From NCBI GenBank assembly GCA_002338605.1, contig DDIP01000267.1, positions 1-7,653 of the forward strand: DNA of 7,653 nucleotides, in the 5' to 3' direction. The notes under the pieces were generated by a model that saw nothing but the letters and a program-made list of their open reading frames with translations, ran no database searches and was not told where the DNA came from. Source of the stretch: Proteobacteria bacterium UBA1847. GTDB taxonomy: Bacteria; Pseudomonadota; Gammaproteobacteria; Steroidobacterales; Woeseiaceae. The number at the start of each line of letters is the position of its first letter. The first letter of the stretch is position 1. This document shows positions 1 to 5,695 of the stretch, one piece after another. Made by a program: the position numbers and the translations under genes.

Positions 1-386
1 ACACCTCCGCGCCCGGCATCATTCTCTTCCTGAACAAGTCCAAGGCGAAAGAGCGCAAAGAAAAACTCTTCCTGCTTAACGCCGCCATCGAGTTCGCCAA
101 AGGAGACCCGAAGAACTACCTCCCCGAAGAGGCCATCACGCGCATCGCCGATACCTTCAAGACGTGGCACGAGGTGGAGAAATACAGCCGCATTGTCCCC
201 CTTGAGGAAATTGCCAAAAACGACTTCAATATCTCCCCCAGCCGCTACATCCACACCGGCGCGGGTGAGGAATACCGGCCCATCGTGGAGATTGTGGAGG
301 AGTTGGATTTGTTGGAAAGGGATGAAGCGGAAACCAATAAAGCCTTTCGCAAAATCATTAGAACCCTAATGGCGGCATCAGGATGA
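1..386 (+). CDS. hsdM: Type I restriction-modification methyltransferase subunit HsdM, C-terminal part (5' truncated by window)
   Basis: HsdM is the N6-adenine DNA methyltransferase subunit of type I restriction systems; with HsdS it methylates, and with HsdR added it restricts. Only the last 127 codons are visible, read in the frame beginning at base 3 and ending at TGA 384-386. The frame is open from the window edge, so the gene starts upstream. The visible part begins APGIILFLNKSK, continues through a charged helical stretch, and contains NDFNISPSRYI, a segment typical of the C-terminal region of HsdM proteins. The catalytic NPPF motif and the SAM-binding motif lie outside the window. The last four bases (ATGA) overlap the hsdS start, which indicates translational coupling. 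A GTG at 174 is internal and not a real start. The call rests on the C-terminal sequence pattern plus the adjacent hsdS; I am confident of it. Confidence 0.93.
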   Translation, partial: TSAPGIILFLNKSKAKERKEKLFLLNAAIEFAKGDPKNYLPEEAITRIADTFKTWHEVEKYSRIVPLEEIAKNDFNISPSRYIHTGAGEEYRPIVEIVEELDLLERDEAETNKAFRKIIRTLMAASG

Positions 387-1666
387 CCACGGACGAGAAA
401 CTTCCAGATAATTGGAATGCATCAACTCTCGGTTTGGTCGCTCATGACTTTCTTAGCGGGGGGACGCCATCGACGAAGAACGAAGCGTTTTGGCAAGGCC
501 CTGTTCCGTGGATAACAAGTAAGTGGCTCAAAACCCGTCTCTACGTTGATAACGGTGAGAAGTTTATTTCCGAGGATGCCTTGAAGCAAAGCGCAACATG
601 CGTCATTCCTCGGAACAATCTCATTTTCGCCACACGTGTCGGTGTCGGAAAGGTCGCTGTTAACAACATCGACTTGGCCATCAACCAAGACCTTGCAGGG
701 GTTCTGGTGGACTCCGATCGCCATGACATCCGTTTTGTAGCGTATCAACTCCGTTCTGACAGAATCCAAAGAACGGTCGCTTCCCAAAAACGTGGCGCAA
801 CGATACAAGGCATCACACGAGATGCTCTCAAGGAGTTGGAAATCTACCTCCCACCCCTCGTTGAGCAGCGGAAGATTGCCGAGGTGTTGGAACTGGTGCA
901 AAAGGCGATTGAGCAACAGGAGCGGCTGAGCACCCTAACCACGGAATTAAAAAAGACTCTCCTCCACAAACTCTTCACTGAGGGCCTGCGTGGCGAACCC
1001 CAAAAACAAACCGACAACGGCCCCGTGCCGCAGAGTTGGGAGGTGGTGACACTTCAAAACGTTTGCTCGTTTCTTAGCGGCGGGACACCCTCCAAGCAGA
1101 AGCCTGAGTTCTGGTCCGGCTCCATTCCGTGGGTCTCGCCCAAGGATATGAAGAAGCCCCGACTTTCGGATGTGGTAGATCACATTTCCGAAGCGGCACT
1201 GGAAGATGGAAGTTCGCTGGCTCCTGCGGGGTCAGTGTTCGTGGTGATTCGTGGCATGATCCTGGCCAAGGATGTTCCCGTTGCCCTGACCGAAGTGCCG
1301 ATGGCTTTCAACCAAGACATGAAGGCCATCATTCCAGGGGCACGCCTCGTACCAAGTTTCCTGCTCTACGCCTTGGTCGCGTTCAAGCAGCGCCTATTTC
1401 AAAAGGTCGGCCGCTCTGCTCATGGCACGATGACATTAATGAGCAGTGAAATTGCACAGTTCACCATTCCTCTCCCTGACGAACACACGCAGCAGGAGAT
1501 TGCGTCAGCAATTGAAGCCATCGAGCGGAAGCACGAACAACATCAGCGCAAACGCACCGCGCTCACCACCCTTTTCCGCACCCTGCTGCATCAGCTCATG
1601 ACCGCGCAGATTCGGGTTCACAACCTCGACCTGCCGGAATTGGTTGCCCACAACGGAAAAGAATAG
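383..1666 (+). CDS. hsdS: Type I restriction-modification specificity subunit HsdS
   Basis: HsdS determines which bipartite DNA sequence the type I complex methylates and cuts. The 427-residue product has the usual two-half plan: target recognition domain 1 at about residues 10-155, a central helical conserved region at about 156-212 (LPPLVEQRKIAEVLE, then a coiled-coil-like stretch ending KLFTEGLRGE), recognition domain 2 at about 217-365, and a C-terminal conserved helix at about 366-412 (IPLPDEHTQQEIASAIEAIE). Both recognition domains open with the same block, FLSGGTPS, at 23-30 and 230-237, followed by a similar FW-x-G-x-(V/I)-PW segment, so the halves are diverged copies of one fold. Length is normal for the family (about 400-450). 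The ATG at 383 overlaps the hsdM stop (ATGA) and has little Shine-Dalgarno sequence, so translation is probably coupled. The target site cannot be read from sequence alone. Confidence 0.95.
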   Translation: MTTDEKLPDNWNASTLGLVAHDFLSGGTPSTKNEAFWQGPVPWITSKWLKTRLYVDNGEKFISEDALKQSATCVIPRNNLIFATRVGVGKVAVNNIDLAINQDLAGVLVDSDRHDIRFVAYQLRSDRIQRTVASQKRGATIQGITRDALKELEIYLPPLVEQRKIAEVLELVQKAIEQQERLSTLTTELKKTLLHKLFTEGLRGEPQKQTDNGPVPQSWEVVTLQNVCSFLSGGTPSKQKPEFWSGSIPWVSPKDMKKPRLSDVVDHISEAALEDGSSLAPAGSVFVVIRGMILAKDVPVALTEVPMAFNQDMKAIIPGARLVPSFLLYALVAFKQRLFQKVGRSAHGTMTLMSSEIAQFTIPLPDEHTQQEIASAIEAIERKHEQHQRKRTALTTLFRTLLHQLMTAQIRVHNLDLPELVAHNGKE

Positions 1667-1669
1667 ACC

Positions 1670-4300
1670 ATGGCCTTGCTTGATGACATTCTGAAATGGT
1701 CAGAGTCTGATCTCCATCCGTGGCAGCAGGACGCGGTTCGTCGCCTGTTTCAGCAAGAGGGCGGTTTATCGGAGGACGATTACGCGCACCTGTATTCCCT
1801 GCTTAAAACGGCCCACGGTCTGCCAAATCCACTGAATCTAAAGCCCCTTCCACTCGCAGCTGCGCACATGCCTGCGGCTCTTAAGGCAGGCGAGGCTGTA
1901 GTTCTGAAGACTATGCGAGATTTGAAGCATGTGAATCGAATCGCATCGGATCAGGAACTGAACTTCGCCCCGACCGGAATGACTGTGATCTACGGCGGAA
2001 ACGGAACCGGGAAATCGGGATATGCACGGGCGATGAAGCGGGCCTGCCGCGCCCGCGACCAGGTGGAGAAAGTGCTTCCCGATGCGAACGACCCAGACGC
2101 GCAGATCCGCGTTCCAGAGGTAACTTTCGATATTGACATCAGTGGAACGCCTAAGTCAGTGAAGTGGACTGCGGGCACCGCTTCGCCTGATGAACTAGCC
2201 ACTATCGCGGTTTTTGACTGTCATTGTGCAAGGGCCTACCTGACCACCGAGCAAGAGGTGGCTTTCCTGCCTTACGGTCTTGATGTCGTTGAGAATCTTG
2301 CGAACAAAGTGTTGCCGGAATTAAGTCGACGCCTTAACGTCGAAATTGCGGGCATCAACGTTGACCCCCAGCCATTTGATCACCTGCTGGGAGACACGGA
2401 AGTCGGGCGATTGATTTTGGCGCTCAGCGAGAAATCAGATGCCACTAAAATCAAGGCCCTTGGAACTCTGTCTGAGCAGGAAACTAAGCGGATTGTGGAA
2501 CTCGATCATGCCCTCGCCGAAGCCGATCCGAAGGCGAAGGCAAAGGAGCTTCGCCTTTCGGCAGGCCGATTGAAGGGGTTGGTGGCAAGAGTCGAATCTG
2601 CGCTGGCTTGGGTGACCGATGATGCCATCAAAAAGTTCAGAAATCTCGATGATGCTGTTGTTGTAGCCAACCAAGCAGAAAGGTTAGCTGCGGAGGGATT
2701 GCGATCTGGAGAAAGTCTTTTGCCCGGAACAGGGGAGCCGGTCTGGAAGGCATTGTTCGACGCGGCTCGAAAGTTCTCGACCGAAGTTGCTTATCCGGGA
2801 ATTGAGTTTCCCAATACCGGCGAGGGAGCGGTTTGCCCACTCTGTCAGGAGCCGCTCAGAGATGCGAGCGATCGGCTAAAACGCTTCGAGAAATACATTA
2901 AGGACAACGTAGCAAAAGCTGCCGTGCAACAAAGGCAAGATGTTGAAACTGCGAAGACGAAAATCCAACGGGCAAATTTGGCCGTTGGACTCGACGAGTC
3001 GCTCACGGGAGAGCTTGCGCTGCTTGACGAAACTGTGGTTCCTACGGCAACTGCGTTCCAAACAACTTTAGATGTGCGCAAGACCTGGATGTTGGAAGCT
3101 CTAAACTCTCATGTGTGGGACGAGGCGCCTGTTCTCAGCGAGAATCCACGCCAGAAACTGCGCAATATTGCTGCCCGTCAGCTTAAATCAGCGCGCACCT
3201 TTGAGAGGGCAGCCGACGAGACAAAGAGCAAGGCATTGAAAGCCGAACGCGACGAACTTCGCGCTCGGCACAATCTCTTCGGCACAGTGGAAGCCGTCTT
3301 AGCTTTGATCGAGCGCATGAAGATGAAAAGTGCGCTGGAGTCTTGCAATCAAGACCTCAAGACCAAACCCATCTCGGACAAGTCGAAGGAGTTCGCCAGC
3401 AGCGCTGTAACTGCCGCACTCAAGACGGCTTTGGACAACGAGTTCAAAGCCCTCGGCATCGGCCATATAGGGACAAAGCTCAAAGAGCGAAACGACAAAG
3501 GTAAGACCAAGCATCGGTTGCTCCTGGACTTGCCGACAAGTAATAAGCTGGAGGAGATTCTCAGTGAAGGAGAGCAGCGTGCCATCGCGTTGGGTTCGTT
3601 TCTCGCGGAGATCAAACTTGCCAACCATTCGGGAGGAATCGTCTTTGATGATCCTGTGTCCTCGCTGGACCATAAACGCCGCGGCAAAGTCGCGAAACGT
3701 ATGGCATTTGAATCTTTGCGAAGGCAAGTGTTGGTGTTCACTCATGATGTGGTATTTCTTCACCAGCTTCGCGATGAATGTGACAAACTGAGCACTACAC
3801 CGCTCATATGCTTTCTTGAGATTGCCGGAGGTCGCCCAGGGATCGTCTCGGAGGGCCTTCCGTGGGCGCACAAAAGCTTTGCCGATCGTATCGACAAACT
3901 TGAGAAGACTCAAAAGCGCTTTGCAAAAATGCCCTGGCCAGCCGATCCATCCGAAGAATTGGCGAGTGAGATGATCAGGCAATACAGCTTCCTCAGGGCG
4001 ACGCTTGAGCGGGTTGTGCAGGATTTAGTCCTCAATGCCACCGTACAGCGCTTTCGTGATTATATCGAAGTGAGTAAGCTGAATCTGGTAGTCGGCCTCG
4101 ACAAGTTGGAAGTAGACGAGATTCTCCGTTTGAACCAGCGCTGTCACGATGTGGTTGAGGCACACGACCCATCGTCCGCGAAGGACGAGCCGCCACCTAC
4201 TTCCGATGAGCTTGGACAAGACATCGAGGATTTGAAGAAGGTGATCGAAGTTATCAAAGACCGCCGGAAGAAGGCGAAGGGTGCTGCGACCACGACCTAG
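1670..4300 (+). CDS. Large ABC-type/AAA_13 ATPase with zinc-hook-like CxxC, PrrC/RloC-related (possible anticodon nuclease)
   Basis: An 876-residue SMC/ABC-like ATPase. Seen in the sequence: an N-terminal helical region (about 1-100, including DLHPWQQDAVRRLF); Walker A GGNGTGKS at 109-116; a long central region with coiled-coil-like stretches interrupted by CPLC at 389-392, as in Rad50/RloC zinc hooks; ABC signature LSEGE at 631-635; Walker B ending in FDDP with D660-D661, followed by the D-loop SSLD (664-667); and H-loop His692 in FTHD. This order matches the AAA_13 (PF13166) group that includes the tRNA anticodon nuclease PrrC. PrrC and RloC carry a C-terminal R-x3-E...H nuclease triad. Here R776-x3-E780 lies in LRATLE, with candidate histidines at 826 and 832, but the E-to-H spacing (46 or 52) is longer than the 32 residues in PrrC, so RNase activity is only a hypothesis. 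The gene sits 3 nt after hsdS with a weak GGAAA at 1655-1659, in the slot prrC occupies in the E. coli prr operon. A cellular suicide or tRNA-cleaving response when restriction is compromised is inferred. Another DNA- or RNA-processing ATPase role remains possible. Confidence 0.85.
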   Translation: MALLDDILKWSESDLHPWQQDAVRRLFQQEGGLSEDDYAHLYSLLKTAHGLPNPLNLKPLPLAAAHMPAALKAGEAVVLKTMRDLKHVNRIASDQELNFAPTGMTVIYGGNGTGKSGYARAMKRACRARDQVEKVLPDANDPDAQIRVPEVTFDIDISGTPKSVKWTAGTASPDELATIAVFDCHCARAYLTTEQEVAFLPYGLDVVENLANKVLPELSRRLNVEIAGINVDPQPFDHLLGDTEVGRLILALSEKSDATKIKALGTLSEQETKRIVELDHALAEADPKAKAKELRLSAGRLKGLVARVESALAWVTDDAIKKFRNLDDAVVVANQAERLAAEGLRSGESLLPGTGEPVWKALFDAARKFSTEVAYPGIEFPNTGEGAVCPLCQEPLRDASDRLKRFEKYIKDNVAKAAVQQRQDVETAKTKIQRANLAVGLDESLTGELALLDETVVPTATAFQTTLDVRKTWMLEALNSHVWDEAPVLSENPRQKLRNIAARQLKSARTFERAADETKSKALKAERDELRARHNLFGTVEAVLALIERMKMKSALESCNQDLKTKPISDKSKEFASSAVTAALKTALDNEFKALGIGHIGTKLKERNDKGKTKHRLLLDLPTSNKLEEILSEGEQRAIALGSFLAEIKLANHSGGIVFDDPVSSLDHKRRGKVAKRMAFESLRRQVLVFTHDVVFLHQLRDECDKLSTTPLICFLEIAGGRPGIVSEGLPWAHKSFADRIDKLEKTQKRFAKMPWPADPSEELASEMIRQYSFLRATLERVVQDLVLNATVQRFRDYIEVSKLNLVVGLDKLEVDEILRLNQRCHDVVEAHDPSSAKDEPPPTSDELGQDIEDLKKVIEVIKDRRKKAKGAATTT

Positions 4301-4302
4301 AA

Positions 4303-4307
4303 AAGGA
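4303..4307 (+). promoter_or_regulatory. Ribosome binding site of the hsdR remnant
   Basis: AAGGA lies 9 nt before the ATG at 4317 and just after the stop of the ATPase gene. The spacing is good, so the 33-codon remnant peptide could still be translated. Confidence 0.5.
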
Positions 4308-4316
4308 ACCAGAAAC

Positions 4317-4397
4317 ATGCCCACCCCTGGCGAAAACAAAACCGTCCAAGCCCGCATCCTGCACTACGCGCAGGAGACTGGCTGGCGTTTTGTGCCG
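4317..4397 (+). repeat. Direct repeat, upstream copy: hsdR first 27 codons
   Basis: This 81-base block, from ATG to the codon for Pro27, recurs at 5615-5695 with eight base differences. The two copies flank the yhcG gene and are 1298 nt apart, start to start. Homology begins at the start codon; upstream of it only the Shine-Dalgarno sequences resemble each other. Confidence 0.92.
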
Positions 4398-4411
4398 TGC
4401 GATGAGGCGGT

Positions 4412-4421
4412 GCGCTAGCGC
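4412..4421. repeat. Perfect 10-bp palindrome at the deletion junction of the hsdR remnant
   Basis: GCGCTAGCGC is its own reverse complement. It contains the amber codon that ends the remnant peptide and sits between the two blocks that still match hsdR, where the in-frame loss relative to hsdR occurred. It may mark the deletion junction or be chance; there is no evidence that it is a binding site. Confidence 0.5.
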
Positions 4422-4482
4422 AAGACATCGCTCTATTTCGGCGACAGCTTGTTGCCGAAACCCAGAGCGCTATTGAGCAATA

Positions 4483-4488
4483 GGGAGG
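4483..4488 (+). promoter_or_regulatory. Strong ribosome binding site setting the GTG start of yhcG
   Basis: GGGAGG, within a purine-rich run, lies 7 nt before the GTG at 4496. It is the clearest Shine-Dalgarno in the window and supports GTG as the start. The first codons after it (KRTSIVGPDYAAFVTELK) read straight into the DUF1016 N-terminal domain. Confidence 0.75.
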
Positions 4489-4495
4489 GGGACTT

Positions 4496-5611
4496 GTGAA
4501 GCGGACATCCATCGTTGGCCCGGACTATGCGGCCTTCGTGACCGAACTGAAGACACGCATTCAGTCCGCACGTCTTTCCGCTGCCCGTGCCGTGAACCGC
4601 GACCTGATTCTGTTGTATTGGGATATTGGGCGGGGGATTGTCGAGAAGCAGGAGGAGTTGGGCTGGGGTGAGTCGGTAGTGGAATTGCTTTCTCGTGATC
4701 TACAACAGGCTTTTCCTGGGTTGACGGGATTTTCGGCCTTCAATTTGTGGCGGATGCGCCAGCTCTACATGGTGCATAGTTCCCCGGAGTTTCTGGCACA
4801 GCTTGTGCCAGTAATGCAAAAAGCTCGGTCGGCCAGAAAGCCAAAACACATTCCGGCACAGCTTGTGCCGGAATTACTGGCAACGATTCCCTGGGGTCAC
4901 CACGTGGAACTGCTCAAGAAGGTGAAGGATCACAAGGCTCGTCTCTTTTACCTCCATGCCGCAGCCAAGCTCGGCTGGAGCCGGAACGTTTTGCTTAATC
5001 AGATTAAGGCCAGGGCTTTTGAGCGGTCGCTGACTGAGGGCAAAATACACAACTTTCCGGCGGTCTTGCCCGAATACCTTGCTGAACAGGCAGAGGAGGC
5101 ACTGAAGAGTTCCTACAACCTGGAGTTCCTTGGCATCCGCCGCGAAGTGAAAGAACGTGCACTGGAAGACCGCCTGATCGAACGATTGAAGGAGTTCATC
5201 CTCGAATTGGGCTACGGCTTCTGCTTCATGGGCCGCCAATATCGGCTGGTGCTGGGGCGAAAGGAGTATTTTATTGATCTGGTGTTCTACCATCGCTTCC
5301 TCAGGGCGCTCGTGGCCATTGAACTGAAAGTTGGCTCTTTTGAGCCGGAACACGCGGGGAAAATGGATTTCTACCTGAACCTGCTGAATGAGAAAGAGCG
5401 AGGACCAGGCGACAACCCATCCATCGGCATCATCCTCTGCGCGGAAAAGGACAACTTGGAAGTGGAGTTTGCGCTGAAGACCAAGACGAATCCCATCGGC
5501 GTGGCTGAATACTGCTTGACGGAGAAGTTGCCGAAGGAATTGAAAGGCAAATTACCCAGCAAACGAGAGTTGCGGGCTGCCCTGCTGCCAGGGGCAATCA
5601 AGGACGACTGA
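4496..5611 (+). CDS. yhcG: YhcG/DUF1016 family PD-(D/E)XK nuclease
   Basis: A 371-residue protein with the two-domain plan of the YhcG family. The N-terminal helical DUF1016_N domain (about 10-150) shows the family pattern LYWDIG, GWG at 56-58, LS-x-DL, FP-x3-GFS and NLWRMRQLY. The C-terminal restriction-endonuclease-like domain (about 205-345) has an intact active site: D261 in YFIDLVFYH and E276-L-K278 in AIELKVG, with GRQYRL (246-251) ahead of it. Family members are predicted DNA nucleases often found near type I restriction and other defence genes; the substrate is not established. The GTG start is fixed by the GGGAGG at 4483-4488. The gene ends 3 nt before hsdR and carries the hsdR ribosome binding site in its last codons, so expression is coupled to the operon. 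Unusual here: residues about 97-128 look like an extra segment relative to the family pattern, carrying AQLVP twice (101-105, 121-125), each encoded by a palindrome. The hsdR duplication on both sides suggests later acquisition than the M, S and R genes. Confidence 0.92.
   Translation: MKRTSIVGPDYAAFVTELKTRIQSARLSAARAVNRDLILLYWDIGRGIVEKQEELGWGESVVELLSRDLQQAFPGLTGFSAFNLWRMRQLYMVHSSPEFLAQLVPVMQKARSARKPKHIPAQLVPELLATIPWGHHVELLKKVKDHKARLFYLHAAAKLGWSRNVLLNQIKARAFERSLTEGKIHNFPAVLPEYLAEQAEEALKSSYNLEFLGIRREVKERALEDRLIERLKEFILELGYGFCFMGRQYRLVLGRKEYFIDLVFYHRFLRALVAIELKVGSFEPEHAGKMDFYLNLLNEKERGPGDNPSIGIILCAEKDNLEVEFALKTKTNPIGVAEYCLTEKLPKELKGKLPSKRELRAALLPGAIKDD
4793..4811. repeat. Palindromic repeat 1 inside yhcG
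   Basis: Two perfect 8-bp arms (CTGGCACA and TGTGCCAG) flank a 3-nt centre GCT. The central 15 bases GGCACAGCTTGTGCC are identical to those of the second palindrome 60 nt downstream. In frame it encodes AQLVP. Confidence 0.85.
4850..4874. repeat. Palindromic repeat 2 inside yhcG
   Basis: Perfect 11-bp arms (ATTCCGGCACA and TGTGCCGGAAT) flank the same 3-nt centre GCT, making a strong potential hairpin in the mRNA. It shares the 15-base core with repeat 1 and again encodes AQLVP in the same frame. Where arm bases differ (CTGG/CCAG in one, CCGG/CCGG in the other) the pairing is kept on both sides, so the dyad itself is preserved. Confidence 0.9.
5600..5604 (+). promoter_or_regulatory. Ribosome binding site of hsdR, inside the yhcG 3' end
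   Basis: AAGGA lies 10 nt before the hsdR ATG at 5615 and overlaps the last codons of yhcG, so hsdR translation depends on the same transcript and may be coupled to yhcG termination at 5609-5611. Confidence 0.65.
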
Positions 5612-5614
5612 GCT

Positions 5615-5695
5615 ATGCCATCTCCTGGCGAACACAAAACCGTCCAAGCCCGTATCCTGAACTACGCGCAGGAGATCGGCTGGCGTTTTGTGCCG
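5615..5695 (+). repeat. Direct repeat, downstream copy: hsdR first 27 codons
   Basis: Partner of the block at 4317-4397 (73 of 81 bases the same). This copy belongs to the intact hsdR. Encoded changes between the copies are few: PTPGEN versus PSPGEH, LHY versus LNY, and ETG versus EIG. Confidence 0.92.

Larger units (their letters stand above)
4317..4482 (+). pseudogene. Decayed 5' fragment of a second hsdR copy (33-codon open frame, then amber stop)
   Basis: From ATG 4317 the first 27 codons match the start of the intact hsdR at 5615 at 73 of 81 bases by my alignment. The frame (MPTPGENKTVQARILHYAQE...) reaches a TAG at 4416 after 33 codons. Beyond the stop, still in frame, TSLYFGD at 4425-4445 matches ASLYFGD of HsdR (5765-5785). 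Every base difference but those in the first codon is synonymous. Between the two blocks the fragment has 27 nt where hsdR has 69, a net in-frame loss of 42 nt. Homology fades after about 4445; the end given is approximate. No nuclease or helicase part remains, so it cannot act as HsdR. The differences from the downstream copy suggest it comes from a different hsdR allele, or that the duplication is old. The frame, ignoring the TAG, ends in the GTGA that starts the next gene. It may be a translated leader peptide or simply a scar. Confidence 0.85.

Noticed and set aside
458..463. Run of six G in hsdS as a possible phase-variation tract
   Set aside because: Six bases is short for slippage-driven switching, and the matching position in the second half of the gene is interrupted by C. 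No frameshift is present.
3299..3982. Minus-strand open frame (227 codons) opposite the ATPase signature and Walker B region
   Set aside because: The plus strand here encodes conserved ABC motifs; the antisense product shows no family pattern and no upstream signals.
4406..4482. Alternative frame ending at TAG 4480-4482 (reads ALAQDIALFRRQLVAETQ...) as the tail of another gene
   Set aside because: It opens only after a TGA at 4403 and has no start signal. The other frame over the same bases gives the TSLYFGD match to HsdR, which is better supported.
4301..4495. A promoter or rho-independent terminator between the ATPase gene and yhcG
   Set aside because: I see no convincing -35/-10 pair and no GC-rich hairpin followed by a T run; the short spacing suggests one transcript.
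4311..5615. Insertion sequence or classical transposon carrying yhcG
   Set aside because: There is no transposase or integrase gene, no terminal inverted repeats at the yhcG edges and no short target-site duplication. The flanking repeat is a piece of hsdR.
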